DNA of 64,000 bases from Henckelia pumila (taxonomy: Eukaryota > Streptophyta > Magnoliopsida > Lamiales > Gesneriaceae), in assembly GCF_033568475.1 (NCBI RefSeq), contig NC_133122.1, positions 18,594,206-18,658,205 on the forward strand, in the 5' to 3' direction. The translations under genes were made by a program, and so were the position numbers. This document shows, one piece after another, positions 46,865-59,404 of the stretch (positions are counted from its first letter, which is position 1; the number at the start of each line of letters is the position of its first letter). The notes below the pieces were generated by a model. It was not told where the DNA came from, did no database searches, and was given only the letters and a program-made list of their open reading frames with translations.

Positions 46865-47747
46865 AATTTAAATTATTTAAAGTCTAGGATTTTTGTTAAA
46901 TTCAAACAGATACAAATTTTAATTTTTCAAAATGATTTTATTGATTACAATTATAAGAATAAATCTATATTTTTATTTAAATTTTATATTATATAAAAAA
47001 ATTGTACTCATCGTACAAAAATATTTTAAATATTAATTAATACATATATATACACACAAATATATATATATAACAACTGATAAATTATATATTCAAAAAT
47101 AATATATATTAAAAAATATTTATAAATATACAATAAAATGATGTTTTACTCTTTATCTTATGATGTTTTCATTTACATTAATATAATTACAATTCATCAA
47201 TAAATAAGTATAAACTGAAATATAATTTATTATATACATAAAAATATTATAAAACATATATTTTTATATTTAATTGTTTGATTAAAAATACAATTAAAAA
47301 AATCATGTAATTTATCAGAAATGTATGAACCAAATACAAAATTTTTTGAGGCAATAATAATTGTGAAAATCGAGACAATGAGCAAGATTCACATGATGTT
47401 GTGTTGTTGCTCCGACCTCCATAGGCTACCGATTTTTTTTAAAAATATTATATATATACTTATATATATCTGTGTTTTTTTTTTCATTTATGATATATAA
47501 ATTTCACGTTGAATATTTTTTTGGATGCATGATATATAATTTCCTTTTTATATTATAGTAAATATGAATTTATTTTTACAATTTAATCAATAAAATAATT
47601 TAAAAAACAAAATATGTATCTAATTGAATTTAATAACAATACTGGACTTAAAATCAATTTAAATAAATGACAAAATTAACTTTTGAGTTTGACCATATAT
47701 CAGTTAAATCATTTTTAATAGTTCGTGTACCAAAAAACTAGATTTTT
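46865..47747. other. Interior and right arm of the outermost TIR element
   Basis: AT-rich, no genes. It resumes directly after the copia TSD copy AATTT and ends in the inverted arm at 47718-47735. Confidence 0.45.
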
Positions 47748-48028
47748 AGGATAATTCATTCTACGTAATCATTTGAAACCTGTGAATAAATTTGGACCAA
47801 AAATATATGATTCTATAGTTTAAATTCTCATTTTAATCCTAGTCAAATGGATATGATGAATTTTAGTATGTTTAGATTGAGTTTGGATGGAAAAATTTAG
47901 TTTTGTAGGATAATTCACTCTCCAATATAGTAATTTGAAACCCGTGAATAAAATTGGACCAAAAAATATGTTTTTACACATCATTTTAATATTTCTAGTC
48001 AAATGGATGTGATGAACTTTAGATGTGG
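47748..48028. repeat. Imperfect tandem duplication, about 155-bp period
   Basis: AGGATAATTCATTCTACGTA ... GTCAAATGGATATGATGAA (from about 47752) is repeated as AGGATAATTCACTCTCCAAT ... GTCAAATGGATGTGATGAA (from about 47907). No coding sense. Confidence 0.7.
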
Positions 48029-48365
48029 ATTTGAAATCAAACACGCTTAAAATTGAGCTTTGATGAATTTGATTAAGAGTGAGAGATTTGATTAATTTGT
48101 GGAAAGATCATAAGGATAAAGTTCAAATAACACCCGTTTTGAAAATATTTGAAATACATTCAAGCCAGTTGACTTTTATCTATTCAAGCCAGTTGATTAT
48201 TAAAGTAATATACATGGATCTTAAATCCATCGGATGCAAAATCAACCTAATTAGCATCATTCATTGTTACGAAACTGATTGGATTTGTGATAATTATTAT
48301 AGCCTGTCATTTCAATATTTATTCATGCATCTGAATGATTTACTACTTATAAATGGCAGGGTTGG

Positions 48366-50902
48366 TGTAACACCCGGTATTTTTAAATACGTAAATTCGC
48401 ATGCATAATTAGGAAATTTATTTATTTAAAATTTTAGATTTATGGGTTAAATAATTATGTGAAATTTTTTGTGCATGTTTTAAGTTATTTTTTTAAGCAT
48501 TTAACCCATAATTAATGATTTTCACGATTTATGGAAATTAATTGTTTTTGATCGCGTAGACGGGACCGTGGACGGACGAGATGACAACTTTCTATCCAAA
48601 TTATTTTATGAGTCTTTTTAGAGCCCAAAAATATTATTTTGAGTTTTATTTCCTCAATATTTTTAGTATTTAATTTTATATAATTTTAGGAGTCTGTTTT
48701 TATTCAAAATAAGCCAAAATAATGACTTTTTAGTATTTTTAAAATTCCCTTAATTAATATTTCGGGATTTTAATTTTAGTTATCAGATTTTACTTCTTAT
48801 TTAGAGTTTTTAAGTTATATATTTTATATTTAAAAATCCCTATTAATATTTTATTATCCTAAAAACCTATTTTTTTAAATTAAAACCTTACCCTAAACCT
48901 ACCCAACCCTCACGCCTCCAAGCCCTCAGCCGACATCTCCCCCTCTCCTTCATCTTCTTCATCGATCAGAAATCTCCAAGGCTCCATAGCCGATTTTTCT
49001 TCGAAGTTTCAAGGTTGCTCGTCGTCCCGTCGTCCCGGATTCGTTCTACACGCTCCTACCTCTTCTTTTATCGGTGCAAGGCATGTTTCCTTTCGTTTTA
49101 TTGTACTATATCAGTGTTCATGTGTGTGTGTGTGTGTGTATACATCAGTTTATTCAAGGACTTTCAGAAAATAATCGAAATTGGTTTGATGTATGCGCTT
49201 TATTCATGTTTTGTGGAATCATGCTCACGATTTTAAGCCATGGGTGCGTCTAACTGCTGGCCAAGGATTCCTAGGTGGTGTGAGGGTGGTCGGGACTCGA
49301 GTGGCTTGAGTGGTTCGAGCCAAAAGAGCCCAGGAAGCAAGCTAGGTCGATCGGGTTCCAGGAGTGCGCAGGTTTAGGTTTTGGAGAAGGAGGTTCGATG
49401 ATGGGGGTCCAGGCTGCATGGGGCTGGGGGCTGGTGCAGGTTAGGTCCGCCCAGACGTGGCCTACGTCTGGGCGGCGGCGCTCCGGCCAGGGGCAGCCGG
49501 AGCAGGCCGGCAGCAGCCAAGGAGTGGCTGCTGCTCACGGCCGCAGCCGAGACGGGAATAGGGCGACGGGTCCTAGGGTTTCAGGTGGGTTCCGGGTCGG
49601 GTTAGTGGTCCGGGTCAAGTCCGTGGATCACGGGTTAAGTTAGTTGGGTTCGGGTCCGGGTTAAGTTAATTGGGCTCGGGTATTTTTAATTTTAAGTTAA
49701 TTATTAAATTTAAGTGTTTTATTGGGCTAATTAGATTAATTAAATTAATGGGCTACATTTAAGTTTGTTAATGAGCTTTAATTAATTAAGTGGGCTTAGA
49801 ATAATTAATTATTGGGCTTAAGTATGTTAATGGGCCAGTCTCAGTGTTAGTGGGCCAGAATTTAAGAAAATGGGCCTGAGTGTTAGGGCCAGCAGTTCAG
49901 TACAAACCATGAGAAATTGCATGTGTCCTAAATATATATTTAATTATTTTATGCATGAATGTTATTTTAGTATTTATATGTTAGTATAAAAATTAAATTA
50001 AATATATATTAAAGACACACATTTTATTTAAGTACATGCATTCATGAAATAATTTTTATGCATGATTTAATGTTTAAGGTTGAGCAAAAGAAAATAATTT
50101 TATGTTGGAAGTTGAAGTAGTGTGACAATTTAAGGGGCATTCGTCCCCATATGTGAACTATTAAAGGGCAGTTTACTGCCAATTTAAGAGGTGATTCGTC
50201 ACCGCCACGTACGTTGGTTTTCACGCTGATCAGTATTTAATGTATGATTTAAGGTTACACTATGGATACAACCATGCGATGTTAGAAAATACTTTGCTCA
50301 ACAATGTTTGTGTATTATGTATGATTATGATATTTAGTTAATTTAAGTTATGTTATGACATGATATTTTTTTTTAAGCATGCTCATTCATGTATATGAAT
50401 GTATTAGTATTAAAGTGATTTAAATTATTTTTAAACCCTTGTTATGTTAGCATGTTGGGCCTCTAGGCTCACTACACTGGTATGGTGCAGGTGAGTATGT
50501 AGAGGAGGATGTGGTACCCACCGGCGGCGAGGACATATGAGCGGACATGCAGTGACCCCGTGACCGTGATAGTCGTCTGAGTCTTTATGCATGTTTTGAA
50601 TATTTTAGCATGTTATACATTTGTTTATTTATTTTCAGTGGTTGACAGTATGGGATATTTTATTTAAATATTTTCAGTGCATGCAAATTTTATTTATTTT
50701 TGCTTATGTCAGTATTTTATTAAAATGTTTGACTCAGATATTTAATTTATTAAAGGTTGCATTTTTACTTAGTTTATTTATTTTTAAATCTATTTATTCT
50801 GTGCATATATGTATGGGCATGTATGTACATATTATTATTTAGTAAGTATAAAATTTTTTTTTTCCGCATATTTATTTATATTAGAGAGTTAGGGTCGTTT
50901 CA
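48366..50902. repeat. Solo LTR, 2.5 kb, TSD GTTGG
   Basis: It begins TGTAACACCCGGTATTTTTA and ends AGGGTCGTTTCA (TG...CA). An exact 5-bp TSD, GTTGG, lies at 48361-48365 and 50903-50907. There is no internal domain, primer-binding site or polypurine tract, so this is the product of LTR-LTR recombination. CTGGTATGGTGCAGGTGAGT followed by CCACCGGCGGCGAGGACATA (about 50478-50535) is the kind of segment seen in large gypsy LTRs. A GC-rich open frame at 49398-49643 and a (GT)n run at 49122-49140 are incidental. Confidence 0.88.
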
Positions 50903-51092
50903 GTTGGTCTTGAGAAAAACGAGGTCTAGGGAGATAAAACAACATGGGCTCTATCACATTAATTTGAAAATTCAAATATATAGCCGATGACGTGTTACTC
51001 GTCTGACATCAAAATCTCAAGTGTGAAACAAGATCTCGAGTTCGATACTCACTTATAACAAAAATCTTTTCTTCCAACTTAAAAAAACTCAA

Positions 51093-51095
<3 letters not shown>

Positions 51096-51182
<87 letters not shown>

Positions 51183-51183
51183 T
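51096..51183. repeat. (TAA)n microsatellite
   Basis: About 29 uninterrupted units, the longest simple repeat in the window. Confidence 0.97.
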
Positions 51184-51774
51184 TAATATCATAATCAAAT
51201 AAACCTTAATATGTAATTGTAAAGCTAGTTAATAGAAACAATGTTTTACATAAATATAACTTATTTAAAAAACTAATATTATGTAAAATTCATCATATTT
51301 GTAATTTTTATATATATAAAAAGTCATTAATTATACCATCCTACGAAATATCCTCAAATGTTGTTTTCAATATAGATAATCGTTAAATCATTTAATATCT
51401 CTTGAAGCATTGTTGTTAAACTTGGAAAAGCTTTTTTTTGGGCCACAATTTTAGTATAAATTCTCTCAATTTAATTTAAAATTAGGCATAATTCAAAATA
51501 TATGAGTAGAATAAGATCCAAAAAAAAATTATTTGTATGTGAGAGGTGCACACTACAAAAAATTGAAGACGATAATTAAATTTGATAAACCTAGCTCGGA
51601 TTAAAAGAAATAAGTGATTAAATTATGATTGTACGTGATTGTCATAGAGATTTATTCCCAAGTATTTTATTTTTATTTAATTAACTAAAATTATATGGAC
51701 ATTATAATAATTTATAAAAATAATTGAGATCCCCTCTCAAAATGGGACCTTGGGTGGTCGCCCGACTCGCCCTC
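51184..51774. other. AT-rich spacer
   Basis: No gene recognised. The last 50 bp are GC rich (GGTGGTCGCCCGACTCGCCC) and look like the end of another hAT-type element, into which the next element inserted. Confidence 0.4.
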
Positions 51775-51782
51775 CGTAAGGG

Positions 51783-52493
51783 CAAGGGCGGAGGCACATC
51801 CGGGTGGCCCATTTTAATTTTTTTAATATGTTATATATATTTTTAGAAATTATTTTTTGTGTTATTTTTGGACAAATGCTATATTAGTCCGGGTAGTCAA
51901 ATTAAAAAAAAAATAAAAAATAGCTCACATGTAGCCCAATTAAAAAATTAAGTAGCTCATATATCTCAAAAGTAGGTTTTTTCGTTCTTGTCTTTTCGAT
52001 AGATTTAATTCAATTTAACTTTCATCTTTATCAATCTCCATATTTTTATAATATTTTCACTTATATAAGGTAGATTTCTTCTTGCCCCCCCTTTTTTTTT
52101 TTTTTTTTTTTTTTGCCTTTGTGATATTGCTTATTTTAAAAGTAACTACATTGCAATTAAAAGATTTTTTTACAATTGCAATTTTGATTTCATAAAAAAG
52201 TTTAATTGTCTGTTTGGTTTAAGTTTCTATTTATATTAGATCATGCATCGTAGTGATCGTATGTTGCTGATATGATGTCATATTGAAAAGAAATTTGGAT
52301 TGTGATATCATTCAAATATTTTTAAATCTTACATAAGATTCCATGAAAAATTGTTGAAGATCTTATTAATGAAAAGCTTTTTAAAACTATAATAAATAGT
52401 ATCTTATTCATATTTTAATATTTATGCATTATTTTTACTTTTTTGTTAAAAATTCTAACCCGAATAGATTTCTTATCCTTGATTCCTTCGTTG
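51783..52493 (+). mobile_element. 711-bp hAT-like non-autonomous element, full-length copy
   Basis: The left end is CAAGGGCGGAGGCACATCC. The right end, inverted, is CAACGAAGGAATCAAGGATA, which aligns with the intact end CAATGGCGGAGCTGGGATCC of the 5198 copy. An 8-bp TSD, CGTAAGGG, lies at 51775-51782 and 52494-52501. A T run is present at 52090-52113. The copy at 5198-5697 is inverted and truncated. Confidence 0.72.
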
Positions 52494-52501
52494 CGTAAGG
52501 G

Positions 52502-53347
52502 CCGCCCCTGATAAATTGTAATTGTTGGGCGCAAATTTTGTGAAACCGGCTACAATTCCATGATGACGGAATCGTGGAATTTAACTTGAAGAAACACCAA
52601 TTACGAGTTATTGTCACAACATATGATCCTATTTTTTATTCATGCACTATGCACATAAATATTAGACGTAACTTAATTTAAGATCATATATTTCCAAAAA
52701 AAGTCTAAATATCACCAAATAGATAAATAGATCACGGGTGTTTTCCCAAAGCCAAATTCCAAACTATTTAATTTAAGAGGAGGTTTTTCGTGAGATGATC
52801 TGATAGATCTATATTCGTTAAACGATTTGACTGGACTCATATTTATAATATATATAATAATAATTTTGACATAAAAAAATAATATTTATTCATGGGTTGT
52901 ATCAAATAAAACATCTATTTCATAAAATTAATATGTGGGACAGTGCTATAGAAATCTCTATGTTAGTTTTGATTTTGGACTACTTATTTTAATGATTTAA
53001 TTTTTTTGGGGCACAAATTTAGCCATTTAGGGAGATAATTATATTTATTTTAGCTTAATTATAGTTTTGGCGGCATAACAATATAAAGGTTTTAAATATT
53101 TCGGTCAAATAAATATTTTAAATTTTATTGTAAGCAAAAATAAAAAATAAAAATTGAAATCCATGTGTTCAATAAATTGCACAAACAATTTTGTGTGAAT
53201 TTGGAATAATAACTCAAATCCAATTCAATCGAATTAAAGAATTATCTTGAATTCAAATATGACCATGAAATTTGTAAATCCATCTTATACTAACAATGTC
53301 GTATAAGAAAATTATTGATATTGCACCTCATTATAATTATTTGATTG
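52502..53347. other. AT-rich intergenic region
   Basis: GCCGCCCCTG at the start probably belongs to the older element split by 51783-52493. Otherwise I recognise nothing here. Confidence 0.4.
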
Positions 53348-53525
53348 TGTTAATAGAATATTTCCATCACATGTTGTAATAAAATAATAAATAAATAAAT
53401 AAAATAAAAGGTTGAGATTGTAAAAATTACCATGGAATCAATTATAATAAATTGATTTGTGTAATATTTTCATTATATGTTGTAATAAAATAAAAGGTCG
53501 AAATTGTAAAAATTACAATGGAATC
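53348..53525. repeat. Imperfect tandem duplication, about 105-bp period
   Basis: AATATTTCCATCACATGTTG ... GAGATTGTAAAAATTACCAT is repeated as AATATTTTCATTATATGTTG ... GAAATTGTAAAAATTACAAT. No coding sense. Confidence 0.65.
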
Positions 53526-53599
53526 ACAAATTAATTACCCCAAATTTATCATATTATTAGATTATTTAAATGAATAGGTACATAATTACTTCCAATGAA

Positions 53600-54641
53600 A
53601 GCTTTGCTGTGGCCTGAGGTGTGTTTATGATTCCCCAATTCACCATCACCGGTACACTTGAAACCCTAATTTCTCAGCTTTTGGTGCTGCCCATTCACCA
53701 TTGAAGAAAGGCAATCCATCGAACAGGTGGTGTAAATGCCCAATTCACTCTTTTTTCAATTTTTTTCAATCTGTATTTTACAATTTTGTGAGCTTTAACT
53801 GCAGTTCAGAGGCATTCATATTTGGGAAGGTTTCATTTTCTTTTTTCAATTTCCCTTTGCTTTCTCTTCCCTCTTCTGGTTTTGTTACTCTTCAATTGAT
53901 ATTCCCCCGAAATGAATTAGATTGCTGGTGAGAAATCTCTTCCTTGTCATTTTTGCCGTCTTCGCCATATGTATAACTCAAATTAATTACGAAGTTGGAT
54001 TTTCGTTGTTCCTTTCTTTGCTTAACTGGAAATAGATCTTGGGGTTTTTTGTTTCTGGATCGATTTAACTTTTTGTTGGATGTGTTGTGGGTTGAATTGG
54101 TTGGCAAAGGTTATTTTAAAGCTAATTTGGGGAATGATGCTGTTCGAATGTTGAATTTTGGTGCTTCATTGCTCGAATTATAATGAGGGATACCTAAACC
54201 CTATTTGCACATCTTGATTATTTCGCTACTTTGATTTCTATGTTGTGTTAAACGCTCATGCAATTGGGGAATTTTCATTTTTACGTGGGATTTCTTCAAA
54301 TTTTAAGATACTGATACTACTCTCTATTATTCACATTTATCTCCAAGTTAGGGATTGTGTATAAAGGCTTGTGGAACTTTAAATTATTGGTTTCTTTAAC
54401 TATTAATATACTAATCCTTGTAAATTCTACAGCCTGTTTATCGACGCCACTTAATTGCTCAATTGGACAAATATAAGTGTGTTGATAATCCTTAAAAGTT
54501 TCTTTGCTGATTGTTTACACTTTTTTGTGTTTCAACCAGTCGTATTAGATCCCGCGGCAAAGGTAGTTTGAAGTGTCCTTTGAGAACCGCAGAGCGAGAA
54601 GGAATGAAGTGTAGCAATTTTGTGTTAGCAAAAACATAGAA
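53600..54641 (+). promoter_or_regulatory. Promoter and 5' UTR region of TKI1
   Basis: CT-rich leader-like sequence begins around 53640. AACAGGTGG (53724) is a plausible donor, and TTTCAACCAG (54531-54540) is a plausible acceptor for a 5' UTR intron, with about 100 bp of leader before the ATG at 54642. Open frames in this stretch are short and T rich. Confidence 0.4.
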
Positions 54642-57600
54642 ATGGTGTCTCAGGTTTCCATAGATTGTGAGATTCTACTTGGGTCTGAGAATCTTGGAAG
54701 TGATGGAGGGGATTCTAGTGTACCCCCATCTGCACAAGATCAAGCTGCTGCGCCAATGCCCAGTAACTTTTACTCTTTAATTTTCAGTGTTATCCTAAAA
54801 AGGAAATATTTCACCATTGCCTGTTTATTTCTATGCAGTAAAAAAGCAAACAAGGCAATGGGCTGCTTGGACTCGTCAAGAGGAAGAAAGCTTTTTTGCT
54901 GCTCTACGGCAAGTTGGCAAGGCAAGCAATCTGCTATGTTTGTACTGATTTTTGTTCCGAAAGTTTGCTTTTTCTACGTTCTGACCATAGAATACTCCTG
55001 TTCTCAGAATTTCGAGAAAATCACTTCCCGCGTTCAGAGTAAAAACAAGGATCAGGTTTTTAAAATTAAATGATTTTTTTTAATGAATTTCCATGCAGTT
55101 TATTCCATTATTGGATTCTAACTTTTCTCCTATTTTAATTTATATCTGGCATTCAGGTCAGACATTATTATTATCGGCTTGTAAGACGAATGAACAAGTT
55201 GCTTGGCCCTGAACTTTGTCTTGATGCCAAAAACTCAAAAGATACCAACGCTGCTATGCTTCGATGGTAAGTCAACCATTTATAGAGAATCACTATCACA
55301 TTTAATCTTAACTTTTAGTTTTTACCAATAGGTTTTTACACTTTCTGACTTTCTTTTCATTAGTATCCAATCTACTTTGGCTATCTGGTTGTGAGTTGTA
55401 ATAACATTTTGATTTCTTCTAAATTTGTTTTCGAATCATCATAATGTTCTCTTTGTAGCGTTTCGCTTTGTAATTCTAATGTAGTAGTAATTATCATCAC
55501 AAGCATTTATGTGTTGCATTTTTTATCAGCATGCACTCACTTGTAATACACTGCAATTTTGTAGTTTGCTTCTATTTTGTCTCTCCTTTCCCTTTTCTTC
55601 TGTATTTTCCATTTGTGGGTATTGGAGTCCTTCTGTCATGATTGATAGTTGATACAACTCTCTGCTTTGAGTGAATCAGAGAATTTTTTCACCAACAATC
55701 AGTCTCCTAACATATGTAGTCACTTGCAGGTGGTCGTTACTGGAAAAGTATAGCTGCAAAGCCTCTAAGCTTCACTTGAAACCTCGAAGATTTAAGATAT
55801 TTCTGGAGACTCTGGTTGGTATTGTGCTAATGGATTCTTTTGTCAGATATGAAATAGTTTGAAACATGATTGAACTGATTATATTCCTTTCTCATGAAGG
55901 AGAATCAACTCTTGAAAGATAGGAAGAGGAACATAAGGAAACGACTTCCTGGTGGAGAAAATCATTCTTCTACGGCCTATGTCCCTGCCTCAAATGAGGT
56001 CAGAACATCAGGTCACGACAGTCGTGCTGTGAAATTGGTTCTCGTAGACAGCCAAAACATCCAAAAAGTTGGATCTGGAAAAGGATCTATGTTGAAGCGC
56101 CATGTAAATGCAGAGATGATGAATCGTGCTAAAGTAGACCCAACCTCTGTGAAAGCTGCAAAGCATCGACGCAAAACAGGTCATTGCAATAATCCTTTTT
56201 AAGATCTATTAATGCCCTCGTTTATCTGAAAGGTTTTGGGCATATGAATGTTGGCTTGGATCTTGTTATCTCTGCGCTGTGCAAGTGTTAAAAAAAGCTT
56301 GATGCCTCAAAATTTTCTTCTGTCTTTTTGTTCACTTTGGTGTTACTCCTGTATTCCCAAATCTATATGTAGGCATTGCATCTGCAGCTGCATATAAAAG
56401 ATGGGAGACAGCTGCCATTGCTGGGGTTTCATTGGTAGCTGATGCTGCTGAACATTTGGAACGAGTGAACTCCAACAAAGATATTGAAATTGGTCAGGAG
56501 AACTCAGTTTAAATCCCATATTTTCATTCTGAATCTAGGGAAGGCAGGACTAATGGGTGAATTGACGTTAAGTTGTCTTATGATAACCAATGTGTTATTG
56601 CTTAAATTTCCAGGTCATGATGGCTCTCAGCAAAATGTGGAAATGGTGAACACTTTACCTGTATCTTCACAAACATTGTTCAACGAGAATAACATTCAGA
56701 ACTCTGCAAAACTCAAGCTACAGTTGTTCCCAATTGATGAAAGCACTCGGAAAACCTTGGAGACGGTAGGATAAAAGGAAGCCATGCTAGTGAATGTATT
56801 TCTTGATGATGTTTCATGGTGGTTTTTCAGTGCTTGTTAAAATTACTAAGAAAGTATGGACTATGTTTATTTATTGTAGGAACAACACAATCCCCATCTG
56901 GAACTTACTTTGAGCTCACGAAAGAAAATATCATCTGTGTTTGAGCATCTAAGTAGAAAATGGGGTAACTCAAGCTTTAATGCACAAGAGCTGATGCTTT
57001 TTCCTTACTGGGCACAAGGGGAAAACCTGGTGGGATATCAGAGGTGGACTAAGGATTGTTCTCTTTGTGCAGTAGATATTTATCATCTAATTGGAAGCCC
57101 TCCGATCTTCCGCCTCAGGTTTAATTCTCATACACTCAGTGTTGATGTTTGTAGAATCAATAGATTAACAGATTTGTTTTGTATGTAAGGTATGGCTGGT
57201 TCTCGAAAGCTGCAGTTGAATTGGAAACAGCTCAAACATTGTCACATGCTAATCTCATCGAGCAAACTCTGAACACTAACCTAGCAAACGAGCAGAACTT
57301 TCAAACTGAGCACCTTTTTAGTTTCCATGACTGTCAGATTGCCTCAACAGGACAGAATAATGCTCATGTTCCCTCATCAACATGTGCTCCAAATGAAATG
57401 GTTGAACGTTGTGGTTCTGATGTTAATATTTCAAGATATTATAGTGAAGCTGTAGATATGTCACTGCCCAGAAGAGATGCTGGAGCTTCGGCAGTTACCA
57501 GACAAGTTGAAAAAATGGTATACCTTCTACTTTTGCTTTATGTCTTTTAACTTGGAAGCTTTTGATAGAACTGAATACTGTCGTGAAAATTTATGTGATA

Positions 57601-58892
57601 TACAAATAAGTTTACAAACTGCTATATATTTGCACCGTATTATATTAAGTTACATGTACTGTTTATGAGACTATTCAGCGTACAGTTTCTATTAAAAACT
57701 TCTAACGCACTTTTTCACCTATCGTCCTGTCCATTAAAAGGAACAAATGGAAACCTTTTCTGACAATTATCGAGTACCTTGGTCACTCATGGCATGTGAG
57801 TTGTATAAGAATGATTTAACGCTCGGTCTCACATGTTAGTCAAACCAACCTCAAGATTAGTGTTGCCTCATTTTGAGATAATATATATATTTTTTAATTC
57901 GCAGAAGGGCGTGACTTTGTCATCTGGGGAGTGGGCCGATAGCCTTACTAACATTAGTGTGGGAGATCTGCTTTCTGAGTCAGCACAGAACATGGACATC
58001 AACTGCTCAGATTTTCCCGTGCCTGTCAACTCTGACTGTCATTCACAGATCCCATTCAGTTGTGACTCTTTTGATGCTGCAGTTGCTGCTCACATTTACA
58101 AACATCAAAACAAAGTAGATTTCCAGCATAGAGTGCAATCTCACGTGCCTTCCATTTGGGAAGCTGAAGAAACATGTGATGCCTTTGCATTCCAAACGAA
58201 TGGCCCTTTACGTGACGATAGCCATGGTGCATCAAAGAACGATTCCCCAGAAGCGTGTGTACAAGCTACTAAAGGAAATCTTGTTACTTACAAGGAAGTT
58301 GAGGTATGATTTTAAACCAGCATGTCATTGGGTTACCTGAATGTTTGCCTTTGGTATCAATGTCTTAGTAGTGATACTGTTCTTCTTTCATCTAGGAACT
58401 GCCTGAAGTGGAAAAATTAACCAGTACTAATCCTGATTGTGGAGACCTGATAGGTAACTGTGGGCCCAGTTATAATTCAGAGAATGGTACAAAGGATATC
58501 GGTGGGATCACTGATATATATTGGGTAAGATTTTCCGGAGTTCACAATTTCCATTTTCTTGTTGCAGAAGTTCGTTATTGATTACTATCAGCTGTTCTTC
58601 TTTCATTTATGTCGTGATTGCTAGTTTTTAAGATAATCTGATTCTAATTTTTTCCGTGGCTCAGCCTGACTCTTTAGGACCGTTAGATTTGGACATACCA
58701 ACCTGTAGATACCATAGCGATGATCTAATTTTTAGCGATAGCCTTGGTGGTTTGAACCGTCTTGTGGCCAACAGTTTGGATGTGTTTCAAAGTTGCTCAT
58801 TATTTGGATTGGACAAGAAAGAACCGGCACCTACTGCTGAAACTCGTCAAAATGCTACCGTTTCAGATTTCAAAATCGGCAATGAAGTTTAA
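54642..58892 (+). CDS. TKI1: TSL-kinase interacting protein 1 (SANT/Myb nuclear protein)
   Basis: Thirteen exons are inferred: 54642-54762, 54839-54921, 55008-55055, 55157-55266, 55730-55814, 55900-56179, 56373-56492, 56614-56765, 56880-57118, 57190-57517, 57905-58303, 58396-58524, 58665-58892. Phases join to 773 aa, close to the length I recall for Arabidopsis TKI1. The SANT/Myb domain spans about residues 42-105: KKQTRQWAAWTRQEEESFFA, LRQVGKNFEKITSRV, KDQVRHYYYRLVRRMNKLLG. A basic region follows (HLKPRRFKIFLE; DRKRNIRKRLP). The middle (about 330-420) has LKLQLFPIDESTRK, YWAQGENLVGYQRWTKDCSL and SPPIFRLRYGW, also family-conserved. The C-terminal half is Ser/Asp rich with conserved GEWADSLTNISVGDLLSE. 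The family partner is the nuclear TOUSLED kinase; a chromatin role is inferred. Intron 2 begins GC rather than GT. Confidence 0.93.
54922..55007 (+). other. GC-AG intron in TKI1
   Basis: The exon ends GTTGGCAAG and the intron starts GCAAGC; the acceptor is TTCTCAG/AATTTC. The conserved protein stretch LRQVGK/NFEKITSRV is rebuilt exactly with this GC donor, and no GT nearby does so. Confidence 0.8.
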
Positions 58893-59404
58893 GATTCTGC
58901 AAGAGATCTTACAGCTGAAATACAGCGCATTCACACCTGAGCTTTGTCAGGTTAACCTCGACTGAAATAATTTAGTTAAGGTTATGTGGTATTTCAAAAC
59001 AATCGTAACAATTAGCAGACTACAGAATCGATAGCTCTTTGTGTTGTTGAGCCAGAAGTTCTTTTGTGCTGTACAAAAATAGAAACTTGACACTTTCTCA
59101 CATTTTAACTCAAGCTTTTTGCTGTGTTGATATATTGCTGCTGTTCATTGATGCATGCCTTTCCCGCCACATTTTCACTCTCAAATTGTTTAAATTTTTT
59201 TGATAATAAAAGATATAATGAGATAAAAACAATTATACTTTCTTTCGAAGCTATATATATATTAATATATATATAGAGTAATTTTCAGCTGCCCAACCAT
59301 TCCTGCCCAACTCGTTCCGGACCACTAAAACCCACTATCGGGGTTTAGTTGTTTTTTTTTAAAAAAAATTTGTATCACTAAAACATATAAATATGTGAGT
59401 TTAA
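58893..59404. other. TKI1 3' UTR and spacer
   Basis: Probable 3' UTR to about 59200. Then comes AT-rich sequence and an isolated GC-richer stretch, CAGCTGCCCAACCATTCCTG, at 59288-59307, which may mark the left edge of the repeat block that follows. Confidence 0.4.

Larger units (their letters stand above)
31898..47735. mobile_element. Outermost TIR element, split by a copia insertion
   Basis: TTTGGTACACGAACTATT near 31907 and AATAGTTCGTGTACCAAA near 47718-47735 are inverted copies. The similarity continues inward on both sides, with ACTATTGAAAATGGTTTAAT versus the inverse of ACTATTAAAAATGATTTAAC, up to the copia insertion site. Removing the copia element (31998-46864) leaves an element of about 1 kb. 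TSD is not certain. Mutator-type by its end style (AGAGTAAAATTTATTTTGG). Confidence 0.6.

Noticed and set aside
49398-49643. GC-rich open frame that could be a small gene
   Set aside because: It lies inside the solo LTR, has no recognisable domain, and its composition (Gly/Arg/Ser) reflects GC-rich LTR sequence.
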